Shown: positions 9,643 to 18,837 of the stretch, piece after piece
Numbering within the stretch: position 1 is the first letter of the stretch
Layout of the letters: each line of letters begins with the position of its first letter
Assembly (NCBI GenBank): GCA_028826165.1
Contig: JAPDFW010000069.1
Location: forward strand, 1-64,000
Direction of reading: 5' to 3'
DNA from: Anaeramoeba ignava
Taxonomy: Eukaryota > Metamonada > Anaeramoebidae
DNA length: 64,000 bases
Made by a program: the position numbers and the translations under genes
Notes under the pieces: model-generated
Database searches by the model: none
Seen by the model: the letters and a program-made list of their open reading frames with translations, nothing else
What the model was told of the DNA's origin: nothing

Positions 9643-11415
9643 TTATTGATTTTGAATATTAAATTTGTTAATTAATAAATCAATTAAATTTGGATTTGTT
9701 TGATTTAATTGAAAATAATCAATTCCTTTTTTAATTTCTTCAATAATTTCTTGTGTAATTTCAATTTCATCTTTAATTTGATTTGAATAAATCCAATATT
9801 CAAATATTTGAAATGATTTATTACTTAATTCACTATAATCTGTAACTTTATTAGAAGTATCATCAGTTACAGATAAAAACATTCCTCGATATAATTCACT
9901 TCTCATTATTAATATTAATTTAGGAAATTTATATTGTTTTTCTTTTCTTTCAATAATAAAATCTTTTTCATTTTCATTTAAATAAATTCTTTTCATTGTT
10001 TCTTCAATTTTTTCATTTGAATTTATAATTTCTTTAATTTCATAATATAATTTTGAATTTATTATTTTGTTTGAATAAATCATTTCAAATATTTGATTTG
10101 ATTCTTTAATTGATTTAGTTGAAATAATTTCTTGAAGTTTTTCAATTTCATTTTGATTTTGATTTAATCTATATTTCAATATTAATTTATGAGCTTCAAT
10201 TATTTCTCCATTTTTGGTTTTAAATGAAATATTACAAAATTCTTTTCTTCCAAATAGTTTTATCAAATCTTCTTCAAGATTAGAAAAAGAAGGAGGAGAA
10301 TAATAAATAAATGATCTAAATTCTCCACAAGAAATATGATAATTAGAAATTTCTTCATTAAATCTTAATTTAGGAAGTTCAATTTGAATAGGAATTGATT
10401 GATATTTTGTATCTCCAGTTCCTAATTGACCAAAATCATTACTTCCAAATACTATTAATTTATTCTTGGAAGTTAAAATCAAAGTATGTGTATCTCCAAC
10501 AGAAAAATCAAGAATATCATCATCATTTTCAAATAAAGATGATTTGATTTCAGTAAATTCATAAGTATCTTGTAAATATTTGCCAAGTCCATTGAATTGA
10601 TAATCTCCACATGAATAAAGTTTTCTTTTTGGATTTTGATTTTCATCTTCATTTTCAATCAACATTATTGAATGAATATCACCACATTGAATATCAATTA
10701 TTTTGCCTTTTGGAATATTTTGGATTTTGGTTAATTTTTTGGTTTTTGTTTCTTCTTTTCTTGATTCTCCTAATCCAAGTCTACCAAATTCATTATATCC
10801 ACATCCAAATAATTCTTGATTTGAATTTAAAAGAAAAACATGATAAGAAGAATTTCCTGAAAATATTTTAGAAACATTTTTCATCATTAAAATTGGTTTT
10901 TCTGTTTTTTCAAGTGTTTCATAATTAAAACCAAGTTGACCATATTGATTTAAACCAATTCCATAAACATTTTGATTTGAAGTTAATAAGTAAACTGAAT
11001 GAGCTCCAGAAACAATATCTTGAATTATTCTATCATTTTTATCTTCAATTAATGATGAAATATTGATAAATTCATTTGGATTTTTTGAATTAATATTTTC
11101 TCCTTTTGCAAATACATTTCTTTCTATTGTTAAAATAGCTTCATTTTGAAAACCAACAGTTACTTTTTGAATATTTTCTTCAATTTGAATTTTTTCAGGA
11201 TTTTGATTTGAATTTCTTTCATTTAAATATTCTATTGCTTTTCCATTTTCAAAAAGGAAAATTGTTGAAAATCTTCCTGATGAAATTTGTTTAATTTGTT
11301 TTACATTTTCATTTTCATTTTCAAATTTAAATTGAATTGGTTTTGTTATTATATTTGATTCATTTTTGAAAAGAATTGGATATTGATTTTGACCAAAAAA
11401 TAAACAATCATTCAT
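9643..11415 (-). CDS. RCC1-repeat/tandem-BTB protein, copy 4
   Basis: Intact 590-aa single-exon paralogue. RCC1 units include YGIGLNQYGQLGFN, LFGCGYNEFGRLGLGE and LIVFGSNDFGQLGTGD. BTB-like segments follow (LIKLFGRKEFCNISFK and KDFIIERKEKQYKFPK). It is the last of four tandem minus-strand copies and is divergent from the UBTD-like gene, with only 111 bp between the two start codons. The region around residues 150-230 is nearly identical to copy 3, while residues 240-260 and 300-330 differ, giving a patchwork of recent and older divergence. Confidence 0.9.
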   Translation of the reverse strand: MNDCLFFGQNQYPILFKNESNIITKPIQFKFENENENVKQIKQISSGRFSTIFLFENGKAIEYLNERNSNQNPEKIQIEENIQKVTVGFQNEAILTIERNVFAKGENINSKNPNEFINISSLIEDKNDRIIQDIVSGAHSVYLLTSNQNVYGIGLNQYGQLGFNYETLEKTEKPILMMKNVSKIFSGNSSYHVFLLNSNQELFGCGYNEFGRLGLGESRKEETKTKKLTKIQNIPKGKIIDIQCGDIHSIMLIENEDENQNPKRKLYSCGDYQFNGLGKYLQDTYEFTEIKSSLFENDDDILDFSVGDTHTLILTSKNKLIVFGSNDFGQLGTGDTKYQSIPIQIELPKLRFNEEISNYHISCGEFRSFIYYSPPSFSNLEEDLIKLFGRKEFCNISFKTKNGEIIEAHKLILKYRLNQNQNEIEKLQEIISTKSIKESNQIFEMIYSNKIINSKLYYEIKEIINSNEKIEETMKRIYLNENEKDFIIERKEKQYKFPKLILIMRSELYRGMFLSVTDDTSNKVTDYSELSNKSFQIFEYWIYSNQIKDEIEITQEIIEEIKKGIDYFQLNQTNPNLIDLLINKFNIQNQ

Positions 11416-11526
11416 TTTTGAAAAAGAAAAAAAATGAAAAAAATGAAAAATGATTTTTTAATTTTTTTCATTTTCTTTTTTTTTTTCATTTTTTCATTTT
11501 TTTCATTTTCTTTTTTTTTTTTCAAA
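11416..11526. promoter_or_regulatory. Bidirectional T-rich promoter-like spacer
   Basis: The 111-bp spacer between two divergent starts carries TTTTTCATTTTTT-type tracts on both strands (GAAAAAAATGAAAAA near 11430; repeated TTTCATTTTTT from about 11465 to 11520). It also reads open from 11434 on the plus strand, but the resulting F/S-rich leader looks like translated promoter, so I start the downstream gene at 11527. Confidence 0.45.
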
Positions 11527-11844
11527 ATGGAAAAGAATATTTTTAAAATTCCATTATGGGAATCAAATCCACCAATTACAAAAGAACAATATAAATTATT
11601 AAAATTAGATTTTTTTCAAACAGCACATATTTTTGGTGGTTCAAAAGAAATATGGAAAACAATTCAAGCTTCACTTGAAATGGAAGATAAAAATAAAGCT
11701 CAATTAATTTTAGAAGCTGCTGACATTAAAATACCACAAAATATTCTTGAATGTTATGATTCTAAAGGATATAAATATGAAATTCCACCTTATTTAATCA
11801 GTGAACCAATTAATTTAATTAAAGAGAAAAAGAAAAGAAAATGA
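11527..11844 (+). CDS. UBTD1/2-like N-terminal domain protein
   Basis: A 105-aa protein that aligns along its length with the N-terminal domain of ubiquitin-domain-containing proteins UBTD1/UBTD2 (DC-UbP). Visible matches are PLWESNPPITKEQ, the FFQTAHIFGGSKEIWK segment, a run ending AADIKIPQ, ECYDSKGYKYEIPPYL and EPINLI. In animals this domain binds ubiquitin-conjugating and deubiquitinating enzymes. The C-terminal ubiquitin-like domain of UBTD proteins is missing: the frame ends in KEKKKRK and no Ubl sequence follows before the next gene. I chose the ATG at 11527 because the upstream extension is only poly-F/S. It may be a free-standing domain protein, or a downstream exon has been lost. Confidence 0.75.
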   Translation: MEKNIFKIPLWESNPPITKEQYKLLKLDFFQTAHIFGGSKEIWKTIQASLEMEDKNKAQLILEAADIKIPQNILECYDSKGYKYEIPPYLISEPINLIKEKKKRK

Positions 11845-11913
11845 TTTGATTTTTTTTATTTGATCTTTATTTTGGAAAAATTAAAATTTGGAACTAAAAT
11901 CTTTTTATTCTTT

Positions 11914-13986
11914 TTATTTTCTTTTTTTGTACTCATCAATGATTTTTTGAATCGATTCAATTGATTCACCTGATGATTTTTTCAACTCTTGCAAATTTTG
12001 AGGATTTAATTTTTTCATTAAGGAAAGTATTTCATTATGAAGATCAATGATTTTTTGGTTATTCTGATCAGAGGTAATATTCTTTAAGCAGCGGCCAGCG
12101 AAAATCATATCGAAAACTCTCCAAACTAAATCAGGTTTTTTGACTTTCTTATCATCTTCCAAACCCAAAATAAACGCATCATAACTTTCTTGGTATTTTT
12201 TAGTTTGGAAAAAAAGGAACCCAAGTAAACTGTGGTTTTCTCTTAAAGAATCCCAGTTTTCAGGCTCTAATTCTTGAACGAGTTGAATTGTTTCCTTGAC
12301 ATTTTTTTCCGCAATTTGGAATTCTTGTGCAAATATTGCAATTCGGTTTGTTTGACCAAGAATTTTGAGTTTTGTCAGTTTGCGATGAGCTAATGTGCTT
12401 TCTTCATCGCCTCCACAAACACATTGATGATCTACAGTGCTTCTTTGCGAGATTTCCAGACTCGCAAGTCCTGCATCAAGTGATTTTTTGAAATTGTTTA
12501 ATCCCAATTCGCTCCAAAATATAATTTGTAGTAATTGATATGCAACTCCTTCTTTTTCTTCATCAAATTTTTCAGGCTTTTCCTCCGATTTCTTAACAGG
12601 ATTCCCATCCATTCCATATTCTATTAAGGATAATCCCTTTTTCGCACTTTCTATTGATTTTTCAAATTCTCTTAAATTTGCTTGTGATTGCGATATTTTC
12701 AAAACCGCTCTTGATTTTGCGATATTCACTTGATACAAATCAAACAATTTTTCACACATTTGAATTGATTTCTGATGCTCCTTTGCAAAATAGAAGGAAT
12801 TCGCTAATCCTTCTAGTGACACAATTTCGAAATTTCGATCTTTGATTTTTTGCGACATCTCAATAGCCTGTTCAAATTTTGGATAACTTTCGTTGAATTT
12901 TTGTAAATAAGCAAGACTTTCTCCAGTTCTTATTAAAACATCAATGTGGAGCTTTTTTATTTCATGATTAATCGAAGAATCCGGTATTTTCTGAATGGAT
13001 TCCAAACTTTTTTCCAAAAATTTCAATGACTCGTCAATTTTGCCAAAAATTCTTTGAAGCATTCCCAATTCTGAATAGAAATTCCCAAGCGAAACAAAAT
13101 CTTTGTTTTCTTCCAACAAAATAATTTTTTCATGAGAAAGTTTGATCATTTCTTCAATTTTTCCATTTAAAATGAGTGTTTTAAAATAAACATCCAAAAA
13201 ACTAAGTTTTATATTTGATGCGCTTGAAGACAATTTTTGCACAACAGGAAAGGATTCCGAAAGCATTTCCAATGTTTTGTCTTGCTGTTTCGTGGCGTTG
13301 TAGGTATTTGCCAAAATCAATTGATTTTCGATTTGAGTGATTTTTTCAGAATCATTTAAATCATTGATTTTTTTTGATGAAATGTGATTCTTCTTAAATT
13401 TCTCACAAATTTCTTGGCATTTTTTTGGATCCTTATTCAAATGTAGCGCCCTGGCAAATAGCGATAAGGACTCTTGTTTTCTGTTGATATTGTCAATTTT
13501 TTCTGATGAATCATGATAAATTTGCGCAAATTTTGAGGCTTCTTTTGGATCTTTAAGATTATAAAGATAAATTTTCGTTAATAAAGAACTTGCAATTGAA
13601 ATTTGATCATGATTTCCGTTGATTTGAGCTTGGTTCATCCCTTTTTCAAGAGAAACTACTGCTTGATGATAATCTTTATTCTGGAAAAATTCCCATCCTT
13701 TAATTATTTCTTCTTGTGCTTTTTCATTCGACATTTCGGAAAAAAATCTTGTTATGTTGTTATTTATTCCGTGAATTTGATTCCGAAATTGATTTCTATT
13801 AAAATTATTGAGTTGATTTTTTATCATTTCATTTCTTTTGTTTTTTCTGTTTAAAATGGAAATTGTTTTTTTTTCATTTTCATTTTGATTTTGATTTTTA
13901 AAGAAAAATGGTTTAATTTTAAAAATAATTGGCTTTAAAGAATTTGAAGTGAGAGTTTTTTGATTATTTTGAATTAAAGAAAGCAT
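11914..13986 (-). CDS. Tetratricopeptide-repeat protein
   Basis: A 690-aa single-exon protein. The first 80 or so residues are N/Q/K-rich and basic, and could be an organelle-targeting or disordered leader. From about residue 85 (EMSNEKAQEEIIKG) to the end it is alpha-helical with TPR-like units (GWEFFQNKDYHQAVVSLEKG, FYSELGMLQRIFGKIDESLK, ESLAYLQKFNESYPKFEQA, LLGFLFFQTKKYQESYDAF). TPR arrays are protein-binding scaffolds; nothing identifies the partner. A CVCGGDEES segment interrupts the helices near residue 525. Codon use is richer in G/C than in the RCC1-BTB copies, as in other conserved genes here. The stop is 69 bp from the UBTD-like gene, so the two genes converge. Confidence 0.8.
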   Translation of the reverse strand: MLSLIQNNQKTLTSNSLKPIIFKIKPFFFKNQNQNENEKKTISILNRKNKRNEMIKNQLNNFNRNQFRNQIHGINNNITRFFSEMSNEKAQEEIIKGWEFFQNKDYHQAVVSLEKGMNQAQINGNHDQISIASSLLTKIYLYNLKDPKEASKFAQIYHDSSEKIDNINRKQESLSLFARALHLNKDPKKCQEICEKFKKNHISSKKINDLNDSEKITQIENQLILANTYNATKQQDKTLEMLSESFPVVQKLSSSASNIKLSFLDVYFKTLILNGKIEEMIKLSHEKIILLEENKDFVSLGNFYSELGMLQRIFGKIDESLKFLEKSLESIQKIPDSSINHEIKKLHIDVLIRTGESLAYLQKFNESYPKFEQAIEMSQKIKDRNFEIVSLEGLANSFYFAKEHQKSIQMCEKLFDLYQVNIAKSRAVLKISQSQANLREFEKSIESAKKGLSLIEYGMDGNPVKKSEEKPEKFDEEKEGVAYQLLQIIFWSELGLNNFKKSLDAGLASLEISQRSTVDHQCVCGGDEESTLAHRKLTKLKILGQTNRIAIFAQEFQIAEKNVKETIQLVQELEPENWDSLRENHSLLGFLFFQTKKYQESYDAFILGLEDDKKVKKPDLVWRVFDMIFAGRCLKNITSDQNNQKIIDLHNEILSLMKKLNPQNLQELKKSSGESIESIQKIIDEYKKRK

Positions 13987-14010
13987 TTTTATCTTTTGAT
14001 TTTTTATTAT

Positions 14011-14045
14011 AAAAAAAAAATGAAAAAAATGAAAATGAAAAAAAA
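14011..14045 (-). promoter_or_regulatory. T-rich TTTCATTTTTTTCATTT element
   Basis: Two CATTTTTT units in tandem on the minus strand, 25-60 bp upstream of the TPR gene ATG. They match the element before most genes in the window. Confidence 0.4.
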
Positions 14046-14093
14046 AATTTTTTTTTAAAAAATGATTTGGAAAAAGAAAAAAAAAATTTCAAT

Positions 14094-15558
14094 TTAATTT
14101 AATCCTTCTTTTCCATAAACAAAAACCTCCAAGTATTTGATCTCCCATTTATTATAAGAACCAGCGAAATATTCAATAGAATCTTGAGTATCGAATTCAA
14201 TTCCATCAGGAAGTTCATAAGATCTTCCAAAATCTGTTCTTCCTCCTTTCAAATTAGGGTTGATCAAAAGGTCTCTTCCATAACCAAAAGCAGGACCAGA
14301 TTTGTCCACATAGCGAATTGCATGCGCAACTTCTTCTTTTTTTATTCCGAATTTCTTCATTCCTTGATTGGATGGATTTTCAAGTGTAAAAAGAAATGCT
14401 TTTTCATCTTTAATAAAATTATTTCCCATATTGTTTTTCCACCCTACTTGAGTAAACCCGCCGAATATAAAATTCTCCGTCGTTTGTATCAGCACCAATG
14501 TCTTGCCCTGATTGTCGCATTTTTTATGGAAAATACTGCAATCAAATCCATCTCGAGTTACTGAAAAAGCAAGTTTCATTTTTTGAAAAAATCGGAGATC
14601 ATTCACCCATTCCTTAATTTGTCCTATATACCCGTAGTTGCTTGGAATGATGTTTGATTTCATCACTTGAGGGTTTGTTCTTGGGTGAAATATCATGTTG
14701 TGATCTCCGTATTTGACCTGCAATTTCTTCAATTTTGACATTTTGGATTTTGTTGGAACTGCTTGAAATGATAGCAAGTCAAGAACTGTCTTGTCTGGAA
14801 GAACGTCAAGATCCTGGATCTCAGCAATTCCTGTTGGAGAGATATCACAGAATCTGATTTTGTTGAGGACATCTGATATGTCGTGATCTGGTTGATTTTC
14901 TAATTGATTTTTTTCCAATTCATTTTTTTCCAATTCGATTTTCCAATTGATTTTTTCTTTTTTTACTCCAATTCAAAACGGAGTTAAAAATATCCATTTC
15001 GTTTTTGATGCACAACCGATTATTCTCTAAAATATCAAGCAAAATGTCTTCAGACAATGTTTCAAAAGAGCTACTTCTCAAGATATAAATGATATTATCC
15101 TCAATAAAACTCATGCATTGTTGATATAATTGCTGCCAATTGTGTTTTTTAGCAATAATAACAATTTCAATTACATTTTCAATATTAATACTTTCTTTGA
15201 TAAATTTTTCCACAAAATTTGCCACTTCTTCAATATATATTTTTCTTGATGCAAATAAAATATCAATTGCATTTTCTAAATTTATCTCAATATTTCCTGT
15301 GTATATATATTTCAATATTGATTTCATTGAAGATGTTGAAATGCCGTCAAATTTTATTTTGTTTTTCTTGTTTTTTTTAAACCAATCAAAAAAATAATCA
15401 CTTCGAAATTTTAATATGTTTTTATGACATTTGAATTTGTTTGAAGGTTCAGAATCGCATTCAATAATAAAATCAGAAAAATTATCTTCAGAATCAAGAA
15501 GTGTTTGATAATCTTGAGAAAGAAGTTTTAAATGAGTAAATTTTTGTGATTTTGACAT
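14094..15558 (-). CDS. BTB-BACK-TLDc protein with one frame break
   Basis: The N-terminal half (from the ATG at 15558) is a BTB domain (DFIIECDSEPSNKFKCHKNIL, YIYTGNIEI) with a BACK region (DIFNSVLNWSKKRKNQ). The C-terminal half is a TLDc domain (KTLVLIQTTENFIFGGFT, GPAFGYGRDLLI, IEYFAGSYNKWEIKYLEVFVYG). The halves lie in different frames that overlap at about 14920-14972, and skipping one base near 14934 gives a 487-aa protein, close to the 495-aa paralogue at 35476-36963. TLDc domains are known from oxidation-resistance and V-ATPase-regulating proteins; BTB-TLDc combinations are frequent in amoebae. The break lies in a repeated AATTGGAAAA linker. An extra base from consensus error is likeliest, then true mutation, and least likely programmed shifting at AAA-TGA. 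Confidence 0.75.
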
Positions 15559-15565
15559 GATTTTA

Positions 15566-15590
15566 AAATGAAAAAAAAAAAATGAAAAAA
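15566..15590 (-). promoter_or_regulatory. T-rich TTTTTTCATTTTT element
   Basis: A TTTTTTCATTTTTTTTTTTTCATTT-type tract on the minus strand, within 32 bp upstream of the BTB-TLDc ATG. Confidence 0.4.
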
Positions 15591-15814
15591 TAAAAATTAA
15601 AAAAATTTGAAAAATATTTTTTCATTTTTTTGTTGTTGGTTTTTTTGGATTTTTTTTAATAGTTTTTTTCCACTTGAAAAAGATAACCAAAATAATACCA
15701 AAAAGAAAAAATCAAAACAAGCAAGGATTTATCCCCTTCTTAATTTCAAAACAATAAAAAAAAAAGTATTAAGAAGGTACAAAAAATGCGATATTTTTAA
15801 AACCAAATTTAAAA
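15591..15814. other. Spacer, no convincing gene
   Basis: The plus strand is open from 15607 but begins with a TTG codon, is F/K-rich and runs into the satellite, so I do not call a gene. Nothing else is recognisable. Confidence 0.4.
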
Positions 15815-18805
15815 AGAAATTTAATAATAATTTTAATAATAATTTTAATAATAAATATAATAATAATTTTAATAATAATTTTATAATAATTTTAATAATA
15901 AATTTAATAATAATTTTATTAATAATTTTAATAATAAATTTAATAATAAATTTAATAATAAATTTAATAATAATTTTAATAATAATTTAATAATAAATTT
16001 AATAAATAATTTAATAATAATTTTAATAATAAATTTAATAATAATTTTAATAATAAATTTAATAATAATTTAATAATAATTTTAATAATAATTTTAATAA
16101 TTTTAATAATAATTTTAATAATAATTTTAATAATAAATTTAATAATAAATTTAATAATAAATTTAATAATAATTTAATAATAATTTTAATAATAATTTTA
16201 TTTTAATAATAATTTTAATAATAATTTTAATAATAAATTTAATAATCAATTTAATAATAAATTTAATAATAAATTTAATAATAAATTTTAATAATAAATT
16301 TAATAATAAATTTAATAATAATTTTAATAATAATTTAATAATAATTTTAATAATAATTTTAATAATAAAATTTTAATAATCAATTTAATAATAAATTTAA
16401 TAATAAATTTAATAATCAATTTAATAATAAATTTAATAATAATTTTAATAACAATTTAATAATAAATTTAATAATAAATATAATAATAATTTTAATAACA
16501 ATTTAATAATAAATTTAATAATAAATATAATAATAAATTTAATAATCAATTTAATAATAATTTTAATAATAAATTTAATAATAATTTTAATAATAAATTT
16601 AATAATAAATTTAATAATAAATTTAATAATAAATTTAATAATAAATTTATAATAATTTTTAATAATAATTTTAATAATAATTTTAATAATCAATTTAATA
16701 ATAAATTTAATAATAAATTTAATAATAAATTTTATAATAATTTTAATAATAATTTTAATAATAAATTTAATAATAAATTTAATAATAAATTTAATAATAA
16801 ATTTAATAATAATTTTTAATAATAATTTTAATAATAAATTTAATAATCATTTTAATAATAAATTTAATAATAAATTTAATAATAAATTTAATAATAAATT
16901 TAATAATAATTTTAATAATAATTTTTAATAATAATTTTAATAATAAATTTTAATAATAAATTTAATAATAATTTTAATAATAAATTTTAATAATAAATTT
17001 AATAATAAATTTAATAATAAATTTAATAATCAATTTAATAATAAATTTAATAATAATTTTAATAATAATTTTAATAATAAATTTTAATAATAATTTTTAA
17101 TAATAAATTTTAATAATAAATTTAATAATAAATTTAATAATAAATTTAATAATAATTTTAATAATAATTTTAATAATAAATTTAATAATAATTTTAATAA
17201 TAAATTTAATAATAAATTTAATAATAAATTTAATAATAAATTTAATAATAAATTTAATAATAATTTTAATAATAATTTTAATAATAATTTTAATAATAAA
17301 TTTAATAATAAATTTAATAATAAATTTAATAATAATTTTTTAATAATAATTTTAATAATAATTTTAATAATTTTAATAATTTAATAAATTTAATAATAAT
17401 TTTAATAATAAATTAAATAATAAATTTTAATAATAATTTTAATAATAATTTTAATAATAAATTTAATAATAATTTTTTAATAACTTCTCTAATTTTAATA
17501 ATAATTTTAATAATAATTTTAATAATAATTTTTAATAATAAATTTAATAATAATTTTAATAATAATTTTAATAATAATTTTAATAATAAATTTAATAATT
17601 TTAATAATCATTTAATAATAAATTTAATAATAAATTTAATAATAATTTTAATAATAAATTTAATAATAAATTTAATAATAAATTTAATAATAAATTTAAT
17701 AATTTTAATAATCAATTTTAATAATAATTTTAATAATAAATTTAATAATCAATTTATTAATAAATTTAATAATAATTTTTAATAATAATTTTAATAATAA
17801 ATTTTAATAAATTTAATAATAAATTTTAATAATAAATTTAATAATAAATTTAATAATAATTTTAATAATAAATTTAATAATAATTTTAATAATAAATTTA
17901 ATAATAATTTTAATAATAAATTTAATAATAAATTTAATAATCAATTTAATAATAATTTTAATAATCAATTTATAATAAATTTAATAATCAATTTAATAAT
18001 AATTTTAATAATAAATTTAATAATAAATTTAATAATAAATTTAATAATAATTTTAATAATAAATTTTAATAATAATTTTAATAATAAATTTAATAATAAT
18101 TTAATTTAATTTTAATAATAATTTTAATAATAATTTTAATAATAATTTTAATAATAATTTTAATAATAAATTTAATAATAAATTTAATAATAAATTTAAT
18201 AATAATTTAATAATAATTTTAATAATAATTTTAATAATAATTTTAATAATAATTTTTAATAAATTTAATAATCAATTTAATAATAAATTTAATAATAAAT
18301 TTAATAATAATTTTAATAATAAATTTAATAATAAATTTAATAATAATTTTAATAATAATTTAATAATAATTTTAATAATAATTTTAATAATAATTTTAAT
18401 AATCAATTTAATAATAAATTTAATAATAAATTTAATAATCAATTTAATAATAAATTTAATAATAATTTTAATAACAATTTAATAATAAATTTAATAATAA
18501 ATATAATAATAATTTTAATAACAATTTAATAATAAATTTAATAATAAATATAATAATAAATTTAATAATAAATTTAATAATAATTTTAATAATAAATTTA
18601 ATAATAATTTTAATAATAATTTTAATAATAAATTTAATAAATAATTTAATAATAAATTTAATAATAAATTTAATAATAAATTTAATAATAATTTTAATAA
18701 TAATTTTAATAAATAATTTAATAATAATTTTAATAATAAATTTAATAATAATTTTAATAATCATTTTAATAATAATTTTAATAATAAATTTAATAATAAT
18801 TTTGA
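15815..18805. repeat. 3-kb satellite of AATAATAAATTT units
   Basis: About 3 kb built from 12-bp units AATAATAAATTT and AATAATAATTTT with frequent one-base slips and occasional AATAATCAATTT units. A block near 16445-16540 (AATTTTAATAACAATTTAATAA...) recurs almost unchanged near 18465-18560, which suggests higher-order duplication. The (IIK)n open frames on the minus strand are artefacts. Confidence 0.95.
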
Positions 18806-18837
18806 ATGAAATTTTGAATTAAATTTTGAATTAAATT

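Noticed and set aside
8487-10871. Plus-strand ORFs at 8487-8747 and 10611-10871 that look alike
   Set aside because: They are antisense shadows of the same segment in two RCC1-BTB paralogues, so their similarity is inherited from the sense genes.
14000-14040. Repeated ATGAAAAA as alternative starts or trans-splice sites
   Set aside because: No AG acceptor follows consistently. The pattern is better described as the T-rich upstream element on the other strand.
16445-18764. (IIK)n open frames in the 3-kb satellite
   Set aside because: Translation of a 12-bp repeat; phase slips show no protection of the frame.
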